This document shows positions 1-5,764 of a stretch of 15,139 bases of DNA, one piece after another. Position 1 is the stretch's first letter; every line of letters begins with the position of its first letter. Origin of the DNA: JBEAOO01 sp041164825. Lineage in GTDB: Bacteria > Pseudomonadota > Gammaproteobacteria > Burkholderiales > Burkholderiaceae_C. Made by a program: the position numbers and the translations under genes. The notes beneath the pieces are model-generated. The model was not told the DNA's origin. It did not search any database and saw only the letters and a program-made list of their open reading frames with translations. The stretch lies in the NCBI GenBank assembly GCA_041164825.1, contig JBEAOO010000099.1, positions 1 through 15,139 on the forward strand, written 5' to 3'.

Positions 1-137
1 GACTGTTCCGGCGCAGACTTGTTGGTGAGCGTCAAGGAGTGCTGTATCGGGGAAATGACCAGCAGGGTTCAAGTGCTGCCGTGTGCACTGCTGCACCCAA
101 GTACTCTCGGGCGAACGAATGATGGAGATCAGTACCA
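1..137 (+). other. leader upstream of the ATPase-PIN-ligase cassette
   Basis: No gene is supported in this stretch. A weak sigma70-like pair can be drawn (TTGTTG at 19-24, 18-bp spacer, TGTATC at 43-48), but neither box is good. A small inverted repeat (AGTGC at 72-76, GCACT at 85-89) and the palindrome GTGCAC at 83-88 could form a hairpin or operator in front of the cassette. The Shine-Dalgarno sequence of the first gene lies at 124-127. Whether more genes of the same cassette lie upstream cannot be seen. Confidence 0.25.
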
Positions 138-1535
138 ATGCTTACCCACCTGCACATCAGAAACTTCAAGGCTTGGAAGGACACGGGGCCGATTCGCTTG
201 GCCCCGCTAACCGTGCTCTTCGGCGCAAACAGTGCTGGCAAAAGCAGCCTGGGGCACTTGCTGTTGGCATTGCAACAAACAGCGCGTTCTACGGACCGCA
301 AGCGCGCGCTGCATCTGGGGGATGCCTCGTCGCTGATCGATCTGGGCACCTTCACTGACTGTCTGCACGGGCATGATCTGAACCAGTCGATGTCCTTTGA
401 GTTGGGTTGGGTCATGCCCAAGACCATGGTTGTCCGCGATCCGCTGCAAGCCGAGTCTCGGTATCAGGGCGATCACATGCGTCTCGACGTGACACTGGCG
501 GCGAACAAGGCCCAACAACCTGAAGTGCAGGCACTACGCTATGCCCTTGCGCAGGGTAACGACGAGGTGCTCGATGTTGCGCTCGTGCGCGACGAAAAGC
601 GCAAGCTCAACCTGACCTCTATCCACTACAGCTTCAAGATGGCCGACGGACGAAAATGGCCGCTGGAAGAGCCAGAGAAGTTCTATCGGTTGTCCGATAC
701 CAGCATGGCTAGATACAAGAATGCCGGCTTTCTAACGGGCTTCGCGTTGGCCACCGAAGGCATGCTGGAAAGCCTCTCCTACCTGGGGCCTCTGCGCAGT
801 CACCCTCAGCGCATTTACCAATGGTCTGGCGATACGCCAGCGAACGTTGGACAAATGGGGGAGTACGCCGTGGCGGCAATCTTGGCGGCACAGGGGGAGG
901 GTCGGCGCCTCAACCGACAGGTGGGACACCACACCAAGGGCTTTGCCGAATTCATGGCGGTGTGGCTTAAGGATTTGGGCGTCATCCACGACTTCTCCGT
1001 GCGCCCAGTGGCGGTGGGCCGGAAGGAATACGAAGTACTGTTGAAGACCCACGCCAAAGCGCCCGAAGTGAAGATCACCGACGTCGGCTTTGGCATTTCC
1101 CAGGTGCTGCCAGCGTTGGTGCAAGCGTTCTACTGCCCACCGCATTCCACTGTCTGGATGGAACAACCCGAAATCCATCTGCACCCGCAAGTTCAGGCGG
1201 AGCTGGCCGACGTCTTCATTTCCGCGACGCAAGCTCGTGAGGGCGGAAGGCCGCGCGGCGTGCAGTTGATAGTGGAGAGTCACTCCGAGCATTTCCTGAA
1301 CCGCCTCCAGCGCCGAGTTGCGGAAGGGGTGATTCAGCCCGATGACGTAGCGGTCTATTTCTGTCGCCGCGCGGGCTCAGCGACGGAACTGGAGCCGCTG
1401 AAGCTGAATATTTTTGGCGAGATCGAAAACTGGCCCGAAAACTTCTTTGGCGACGAGATGGCTGACATCGCGGGACGCACTTTGGCTGCCATGCAGCGCA
1501 AGAGGGAAATTAGCCAGAAAGGTGGTCCACGGTGA
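138..1535 (+). CDS. AAA/ABC-type ATPase with C-terminal DUF3696-like region
   Basis: A 465-residue cytoplasmic ATPase of the AAA15/AAA21 (SMC/ABC-like) type. Seen in the sequence: the N-terminal strand LTHLHIRNFKAWKD, Walker A GANSAGKSS (29-37), an ABC-signature-like segment DVGFGISQVLP (315-325), Walker B with catalytic acid VWMEQPEIHLHP (339-350), and a switch-like ESHSEHFLNRL (380-390). About 60 C-terminal residues, with ELEPLKLNIFGEI and a WPENFFGDE segment, match the DUF3696 tail I know from such ATPases. The start is ATG 138 with GGAG at 124-127, 10 nt upstream. The gene overlaps the next one by GTGA, so the two are probably translated together. Relatives of this ATPase class (OLD, PtuA, AriA) act as sensors or motors for nuclease partners in anti-phage systems. 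That role is inferred here from the adjacent PIN nuclease; the family call itself is secure. Confidence 0.9.
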   Translation: MLTHLHIRNFKAWKDTGPIRLAPLTVLFGANSAGKSSLGHLLLALQQTARSTDRKRALHLGDASSLIDLGTFTDCLHGHDLNQSMSFELGWVMPKTMVVRDPLQAESRYQGDHMRLDVTLAANKAQQPEVQALRYALAQGNDEVLDVALVRDEKRKLNLTSIHYSFKMADGRKWPLEEPEKFYRLSDTSMARYKNAGFLTGFALATEGMLESLSYLGPLRSHPQRIYQWSGDTPANVGQMGEYAVAAILAAQGEGRRLNRQVGHHTKGFAEFMAVWLKDLGVIHDFSVRPVAVGRKEYEVLLKTHAKAPEVKITDVGFGISQVLPALVQAFYCPPHSTVWMEQPEIHLHPQVQAELADVFISATQAREGGRPRGVQLIVESHSEHFLNRLQRRVAEGVIQPDDVAVYFCRRAGSATELEPLKLNIFGEIENWPENFFGDEMADIAGRTLAAMQRKREISQKGGPR

Positions 1536-2059
1536 AAGCTGTGATCGACACAAACGTCCTTTTGGTCGCCAACGGCCAGCATCCCAACGTGTCTGAAGAC
1601 TGCGTTACCGAATGCGTCAAACGACTGTTGTTAATGCAACAGAAGGGCGTTCCCGTTGTCGATGACGGCTATCGGATATTGGGGGAATACCGACACAAGA
1701 CCAGCCTCAGCCCGCCGAAAGGCGTCGGGGATGTCTTCCTCAAATGGCTGCTGCGGCAATCAGGTACAGCTCGGGTGGAGCAGGTTTCGCTGAACGAGAC
1801 CGCTGCGAACTGTTTTACCGAGTTTCCTGATCTTGCACTGGAGCCCTTATTTGATGCGGCAGATCGGAAGTTTGCTGCTGTGGCCCACGCCCACCCGGAC
1901 AAGCCCGAGATTTGGCAAGCGGCGGATTGCAAGTGGCTGGACTGGTGGCGAGCTTTGAAGGACAGAGGTGTTGAGGTTGTTTTTCTGTGCCCGGCCGATG
2001 TCTGCTCGGTTTACGGCAAGAAGTTTCCGACAAAGCCGGTCCCCCAGCTGCCAGGCTGA
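1532..2059 (+). CDS. PIN-domain ribonuclease
   Basis: A 175-residue single-domain protein of the PIN fold (FEN1/PIN-like, metal-dependent RNases). Seen: the opening strand KAVIDTNVLLV with D6; E52 in RILGEY; D111 in DAADRKFAAVA; D132 in WQAADCKWL. These fit the usual four-acid Mg/Mn site. The C-terminal strand GVEVVFLCPADV is typical of the family. The start is GTG 1532, which overlaps the ATPase stop; AAAGGTGG at 1518-1525 provides a Shine-Dalgarno sequence. It is longer than most VapC toxins (about 130-140 residues) and has no VapB-like antitoxin beside it. Its neighbours are an ATPase upstream and an RNA ligase 5 nt downstream, so its activity may be gated by the first and reversed or complemented by the second. 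The RNA target is unknown. Confidence 0.85.
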   Translation: MKAVIDTNVLLVANGQHPNVSEDCVTECVKRLLLMQQKGVPVVDDGYRILGEYRHKTSLSPPKGVGDVFLKWLLRQSGTARVEQVSLNETAANCFTEFPDLALEPLFDAADRKFAAVAHAHPDKPEIWQAADCKWLDWWRALKDRGVEVVFLCPADVCSVYGKKFPTKPVPQLPG

Positions 2060-2064
2060 ATGCG

Positions 2065-2763
2065 ATGGACGGCGACTTCTTCCGCTTTCCACATACCCCG
2101 CACTTGGCATGGCTCGGCCAGGGCAAGCCGCGCGACGACAAAGTGTTGTCACCCGCCGAAGCGAAGGGCTTGCTGGCGGGTGAGGTGGCGGTGGAAGAAA
2201 AACTTGACGGCGCCAACCTCGGTTTCTCACTTGGCCCCGATGGCACTCTTCTCGCACAGAACCGTGGACAGTATTTGGTCGAGTCTTATTCGGGGCAGTT
2301 TTCCCGGCTGCCCGCATGGCTTGCTCAACATGGCGAAGCGCTGCGCGGCGCGCTGACGCCCGGCGTCATTGTGTTTGGCGAGTGGTGTGCCGCACGCCAC
2401 TCGTTGGAGTATGTCGCGCTGCCGGATTTGTACCTCTTGTTTGACGTTTACGACCGTCATGCAGAGCGTTTCTGGTGCAGCGCACGCCGCAACGCGCTAG
2501 CTGTATCGGCAGAACTGGCCACGGTGCCTCTTGTGGGCAGCGGGAACTACACGGTTGCGGGGCTGGAGAGGTTGGTAGTGACAAGCACCAGCAGGTATCG
2601 CGACGGGCCGCTGGAGGGGCTGGTCATTCGCCTAGAGTCCGCGTGTTGGTGCGAGGCCAGGGCCAAATTGGTCCGGGCCGACTTCACGCAGGCCATCGCG
2701 ACCCACTGGCGCAAGCGGGCCATCGAGTGGAATCGAGTGGATTGCCCCACTGTCCCGTGTTGA
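2065..2763 (+). CDS. compact Rnl2-like ATP-dependent RNA ligase
   Basis: A 232-residue nucleotidyltransferase of the RNA ligase (Rnl2/PF09414-like) family. The motifs occur in order. Motif I is VEEKLDGAN with K46 as the lysine expected to carry AMP. A motif Ia-like AQNRGQ has R67. Motif III is VIVFGEW (101-107), motif IIIa LYLLFDVYD (122-130), motif IV LEGLVIR (183-189) and motif V RAKLVRADF (199-207). Such enzymes seal 3'-OH/5'-phosphate RNA ends through ligase-AMP and RNA-AMP intermediates. The protein corresponds only to the catalytic domain; phage T4 Rnl2 is about 334 residues with an extra C-terminal domain. I chose ATG 2065, 5 nt after the PIN stop and 9 nt downstream of a weak CAGG; a GTG start at 1987 would extend into the PIN gene and adds no family sequence. 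A DNA-ligase or capping role is less likely because the OB domain is missing. Confidence 0.85.
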   Translation: MDGDFFRFPHTPHLAWLGQGKPRDDKVLSPAEAKGLLAGEVAVEEKLDGANLGFSLGPDGTLLAQNRGQYLVESYSGQFSRLPAWLAQHGEALRGALTPGVIVFGEWCAARHSLEYVALPDLYLLFDVYDRHAERFWCSARRNALAVSAELATVPLVGSGNYTVAGLERLVVTSTSRYRDGPLEGLVIRLESACWCEARAKLVRADFTQAIATHWRKRAIEWNRVDCPTVPC

Positions 2764-3165
2764 TCTCGCCCAGAGCGCCTTCAACTCACCCATGACCGGT
2801 GCCGATGCGGCGCATGATCAACTGTCACGACGTGTGAGCTGAGGCGTCCGCACCCCAGGATGATGCTCATGCGGGCTACGGCCATTCCCCAGCGTATGCG
2901 TCCGGCCATCTCATCTTGAACCCCAAGGCCGGTGCGGCAAGGATTGTGTCCTTCCAAGTTCAGGTGGACACGATCACAAGCGAGAACAAGCAGACGCGCC
3001 GACGTTACGGGCCAGAGGTGAATGCGCTGATGATCCTTGCCCCTGCCCCTGCCCCTGCCCCTGCGCGCGGCGAGGCAAGCGGGCAAGGAGACAATCACTC
3101 TTTGGGCTGCTCCCTGCCGCCCAGGCTGCCTTCCCCTTTCCCGCGGGTGCCCGCGCCCACCGCCC
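2764..3165. other. intergenic stretch without a convincing gene
   Basis: About 400 bp between the ligase stop and truD. Reading frames on both strands are present but show no recognisable family and no good ribosome-binding site. The minus-strand frame covering 2781-3167 is rich in Arg/Gly because of local composition. The first part (2764-3000) has G+C similar to the cassette; the last part is GC-rich and repetitive. This could be the boundary of an acquired segment, but I see no terminal inverted repeats, target-site duplication or tRNA end. Confidence 0.4.
3038..3064. repeat. TGCCCC hexamer tandem repeat
   Basis: Four perfect tandem copies of TGCCCC (3038-3043, 3044-3049, 3050-3055, 3056-3061) followed by a partial TGC. 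It lies about 100 bp upstream of the truD start. Copy number could vary by slippage. A TTG-initiated extension of truD at 3037 would translate it as Pro-Leu repeats, which are not part of the TruD family. Confidence 0.85.
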
Positions 3166-4182
3166 ATGACGACCGACGCCCCCTACACCACCCTGCCGAC
3201 CTGGCCCCACGCTTACCCGGCCTGCGGTGGCAGCGCCACGCTCAAAACGCTCAACGAGGACTTCGTGGTGACCGAGTTGCCCCTGCAGTTGCCGGGCGGT
3301 GAGGGCGAACACGTGTGGCTGGACGTGGAGAAGAACGGGGCCAACACGGCTTATGTGGCGCAGCAGCTGGCCGAGGCGGTGGGGGTGGACGAGCGGGACG
3401 TGGGGTATGCCGGGCTCAAGGATCGCTATGGCATCACCCGCCAGTGGTTCAGCATCTACCGGCCCAAGGGCGAGGTGCCCGACCTGACGCAGCTGCAGCA
3501 CCCGGAGTTCAAGGTGCTGGCGCAGACCCGCCATGTGAAGAAGCTGCGCCCGGGTGACCTGCTGGGCAATCACTTTCGCATCGTGCTGCGTGGCGTGACG
3601 GGCGACCGCGACGCGATCGAGGCCAACCTGCAGGCGGTGGCGGCGCAGGGGGTGCCCAACTACTTTGGCGCGCAGCGTTTTGGCCATGATGGCGGCAACG
3701 TGGAGCAGGGCCGGGCGATGCTGGCGCGCGAGATCCGTGTGCGCAACCCGAAGATGAAGGGCATCTATTTGTCGGCGGTGCGCTCCTTTGTGTTCAATGA
3801 GGTGCTGGCGTTGCGCATCCAGCAAGGGCTGTGGGGCCGGACCTTGCCCGGTGACGCGATGGACGAGGCGGGCGGGCCCACTGGGCCGCTCTGGGGCCGG
3901 GGTCGTGTGGTCACCAGCGACGACGCGCAGGCCCTGGAAAACGGCGTGGCCGAACGCCACGCCACCCTGTGCCACGGCATGGAGCACGCGGGCCTGGACC
4001 AAGCGCGCCGCGCCCTGGTGGCGCGCCCAGCTGACATGACCTGGGCTTGGCCGCAGGCCGATCAGCTGGTGCTGAGCTTCTCTCTGCTCGCCGGCAATTA
4101 CGCCACCTCGGTGCTGAACGAGATCCTGCACACCACCGAGCCGGACCGTTACAGCGAGAACGAGCCTGCTGCCGTCGAGTAA
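3166..4182 (+). CDS. truD: tRNA pseudouridine(13) synthase TruD
   Basis: Isomerises uridine 13 of certain tRNAs to pseudouridine, in the cytoplasm. The protein is 338 residues from ATG 3166, close to the E. coli enzyme (349). Seen: the N-terminal NEDFVVTE motif (30-37) and the catalytic block GYAGLKDRYGITRQWFS with the expected nucleophile D86. The conserved NYFGAQRFGHDGGN (165-178) and KGIYLSAVRSFVFNEVL follow, with the TRUD insertion domain in between. No clear Shine-Dalgarno sequence precedes ATG 3166; the start is chosen because family similarity begins there. An upstream TTG at 3037 would add only a low-complexity Pro/Leu/Arg tail encoded by the TGCCCC repeat. The gene stands alone, with more than 200 bp before the next gene. 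G+C is clearly higher than in the upstream cassette. Confidence 0.95.
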   Translation: MTTDAPYTTLPTWPHAYPACGGSATLKTLNEDFVVTELPLQLPGGEGEHVWLDVEKNGANTAYVAQQLAEAVGVDERDVGYAGLKDRYGITRQWFSIYRPKGEVPDLTQLQHPEFKVLAQTRHVKKLRPGDLLGNHFRIVLRGVTGDRDAIEANLQAVAAQGVPNYFGAQRFGHDGGNVEQGRAMLAREIRVRNPKMKGIYLSAVRSFVFNEVLALRIQQGLWGRTLPGDAMDEAGGPTGPLWGRGRVVTSDDAQALENGVAERHATLCHGMEHAGLDQARRALVARPADMTWAWPQADQLVLSFSLLAGNYATSVLNEILHTTEPDRYSENEPAAVE

Positions 4183-4252
4183 GGCACCTTTGCGCTGAGC
4201 CCGCACGCACGGCCCCATCGCCTGCGCCCAGCCGCTCCGCGTGTCGATGCCG

Positions 4253-4310
4253 GTGTGCAATGCCAACGTGCGATGCCAATGTGCGAGGTCAGTGTGCAAT
4301 GCCATGTGCG
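4253..4310. repeat. degenerate 13-nt tandem repeat after truD
   Basis: Imperfect copies of a unit resembling GTGTGCAATGCCA. They begin near 4253, 4267, 4280 and 4292 (e.g. CGTGCGATGCCAA, TGTGCGAGGTCA), with a trailing TGTGCG. The repeat lies in the 227-bp gap between truD and the thioredoxin-fold gene. Its role is unknown; it does not fold into an obvious terminator. Confidence 0.6.
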
Positions 4311-4332
4311 GTCGGGGTGGCGCCGTGCGCCG

Positions 4333-4358
4333 TTGACTGGGCCAGCCCGCGTCAAAAT
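4333..4358 (+). promoter_or_regulatory. possible promoter of the DsbA-like gene
   Basis: TTGACT at 4333-4338 is a good -35 match and CAAAAT at 4353-4358 a fair -10. The 14-bp spacer is shorter than the usual 16-18, so this is only a candidate. It would start transcription roughly 45 nt before ATG 4410. Confidence 0.3.
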
Positions 4359-4409
4359 GGCGGCCGATGGCGCGCCGTGGTGGCGCCGCCCGTCGCACCG
4401 AGCCCACCC

Positions 4410-4979
4410 ATGTCATCTGCCGCGCCCACCCCGCGTCCCGCCGTCCCCCTCGTCTGGGGCCACGGCCCCAAGTTGCTGGAGGTGTTTCTGGAGCCCACCT
4501 GCCCGTTTTCGGCGCGGGCGTTTGGCAAGTTGGATGAGCTGCTGGTGCGTGCCGGCGAGGCACGGTTGACGCTGAAGATCCGCCTGCTCTCGCAGCCCTG
4601 GCATCAGTTTTCGCCGGTGGTGACGCGAGCGATCGTGGCCGCGTCCACGCTCGATGCGGGCAAGGCGGCGGCCTGGGCGGTGCTCGCAGCGGTGTTTGCG
4701 CACCGCGAGGATTTCATCCTCACGCACCACGCGTCGGGGCCGAACCTGGATCTGTCCTTGCGCGACGTGATCCGGCGCATCGCGCAACACAGCGGTGTGG
4801 ATGTGGCCGAGGCCTTCGAGTGGCCCGAGCTGGAAACCGACTTGAAATGGCACGCCAAATACGCGCGCCAGAATGGCATCCACGTGACGCCGACCTTCAT
4901 GGTCGACGGCTTGGTGGCGGGCGACATCAGCAGCGGCGACACGGTGGATGTGTGGCTGCACAAGCTGGGCCTTGCATGA
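4410..4979 (+). CDS. DsbA-like thioredoxin-fold protein, cytoplasmic, single active-site Cys
   Basis: A 189-residue thioredoxin-fold protein of the DsbA/thioredoxin_4 type. Seen: the strand LLEVFLEPTCPFSARAF with C31 where DsbA proteins carry CxxC, here C-P-F-S, so the second cysteine is replaced by S34. There is a helical insertion (about 70-150) and the cis-proline loop HVTPTFMVDG with P161. There is no signal peptide or membrane segment, so it probably acts in the cytoplasm. A monothiol site argues against a disulfide oxidase and suggests a glutathione- or peroxide-related role, or only a structural one. The start at ATG 4410 is supported by the family-like region beginning shortly after; no strong Shine-Dalgarno sequence is seen. 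The next gene starts 53 nt downstream on the same strand and may share its transcript. Confidence 0.8.
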   Translation: MSSAAPTPRPAVPLVWGHGPKLLEVFLEPTCPFSARAFGKLDELLVRAGEARLTLKIRLLSQPWHQFSPVVTRAIVAASTLDAGKAAAWAVLAAVFAHREDFILTHHASGPNLDLSLRDVIRRIAQHSGVDVAEAFEWPELETDLKWHAKYARQNGIHVTPTFMVDGLVAGDISSGDTVDVWLHKLGLA

Positions 4980-5032
4980 GTGCCATGCTTTTTGCGCCGC
5001 GTTGCGCGAGATGGTTGTGAGGTGCCTTCACC

Positions 5033-5662
5033 TTGGTTGATGCCCTGTCTGATTCGACGGCCGGGCCGACCCCGCTGTTGCAGGCTCACGCCGTGAGCTT
5101 GTCGATTGAAGGCCGGCGCTTGTTCACCGACCTCAGCTTCTCGGTGCGGCCGGGCTTGACGCTGCTGCAAGGCGGCGAGGGCCGCGGCAAGAGTCTGCTG
5201 CTGGCGCTGATGGCGGGTGAGCGTGTGCCCGATGCGGGCCGGGTGCAGCGCCCAGCGCCAACGTTGTACGTTGAGCGCCCGGAGTGCGACGCGCACGATG
5301 CCACCGTGGCCCGCGACTGGTTGCAGGCGCAGCGCAACGTGCACGCGGCATGGCAGGCGCCGGTGGCCGAGGCGCTGGTCGAGGCCTTCGGCTTGGCCGA
5401 GCACCTGGGCAAGCCGATGTTCATGCTCTCCACCGGCAGCCGCCGCAAGGTCGGCCTGGTGGCCGCAGCCGCCAGCGGCGCCGCGCTCACGCTGCTCGAC
5501 CAGCCCTATGCCGCGCTCGATGGCCGCTCCAGCCGGGTGCTGAGCGAGCTGCTGCGCGAGGCCGCCGAGGGCCGCATCCGCGCCTGGGTGATCGCCGACC
5601 ACGCGCTGCCGTTGGGCTTGGCGGGCGTGGCGCTGGCCGGGGTGATCGACCTCGGCGATTGA
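5033..5662 (+). CDS. small ABC-type ATPase without a permease
   Basis: A 209-residue ATP-binding cassette protein. Seen: the N-terminal strands LLQAHAVSLSIEGRRLFTDL, a Walker A variant GGEGRGKS (47-54), signature LSTGSRRKV (132-140), Walker B LTLLDQP (152-158), D-loop ALD (161-163) and switch H190 in IADHAL. Q157 stands where the catalytic glutamate normally follows the Walker B aspartate, so hydrolysis may be slow or absent. The helical region between Walker A and the signature is short. The start is TTG 5033, supported by GAGGTG at 5019-5024, 8 nt upstream; no ATG lies in frame before the Walker A region. No permease gene is nearby. It resembles CcmA-sized cassettes, but nothing in the context supports cytochrome c maturation. 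The substrate or partner is unknown. Confidence 0.8.
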   Translation: MVDALSDSTAGPTPLLQAHAVSLSIEGRRLFTDLSFSVRPGLTLLQGGEGRGKSLLLALMAGERVPDAGRVQRPAPTLYVERPECDAHDATVARDWLQAQRNVHAAWQAPVAEALVEAFGLAEHLGKPMFMLSTGSRRKVGLVAAAASGAALTLLDQPYAALDGRSSRVLSELLREAAEGRIRAWVIADHALPLGLAGVALAGVIDLGD

Positions 5663-5703
5663 GCCCGCGCCGCGGCAACCGCCAGCGCAGTCGCTGAAAC
5701 GGG

Positions 5704-5741
5704 GGCCGCCGCTGCGCCCGTCCCTCAGCGCAGTGGCGGCC
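5704..5741. terminator. hairpin between converging genes
   Basis: A 14-bp stem (arm 5704-5717 with arm 5728-5741) contains one G-U pair and a 10-nt loop, and is very GC-rich. It lies between the + strand ABC ATPase stop (5662) and the - strand amine-oxidase pseudogene stop (5765-5767), so it could end transcription from both sides. There is no U-run, so intrinsic termination may be partial. Confidence 0.55.
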
Positions 5742-5764
5742 GCATCGCTCACCCAAGCACGCCC

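Noticed and set aside
19..210. 63-codon frame before the ATPase
   Set aside because: It overlaps the ATPase start in another frame, lacks a ribosome-binding site and has no family likeness.
1987..2064. GTG start extending the RNA ligase by 26 codons
   Set aside because: It overlaps the PIN gene and adds no family sequence; ATG 2065 sits 5 nt after the PIN stop and fits the operon spacing.
3037..3165. TTG-initiated N-terminal extension of TruD
   Set aside because: It would translate the TGCCCC repeat into Pro-Leu repeats that TruD proteins lack, and it has no convincing Shine-Dalgarno sequence.
2781..3167. Minus-strand 128-codon frame in the gap after the ligase
   Set aside because: No recognisable family and a low-complexity Arg/Gly start. 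A segment near 2790-2950 looked vaguely protein-like but could not be assigned.
2974..4563. 529-codon minus-strand frame across truD
   Set aside because: It overlaps TruD, whose catalytic motifs are clear, and extends across intergenic repeats with Arg/His-rich text.
4976..5020. 14-codon frame starting at the ATGA that overlaps the thioredoxin-fold gene stop
   Set aside because: It has no support beyond the overlap. The TTG start of the ABC gene has its own ribosome-binding site at the end of this frame.
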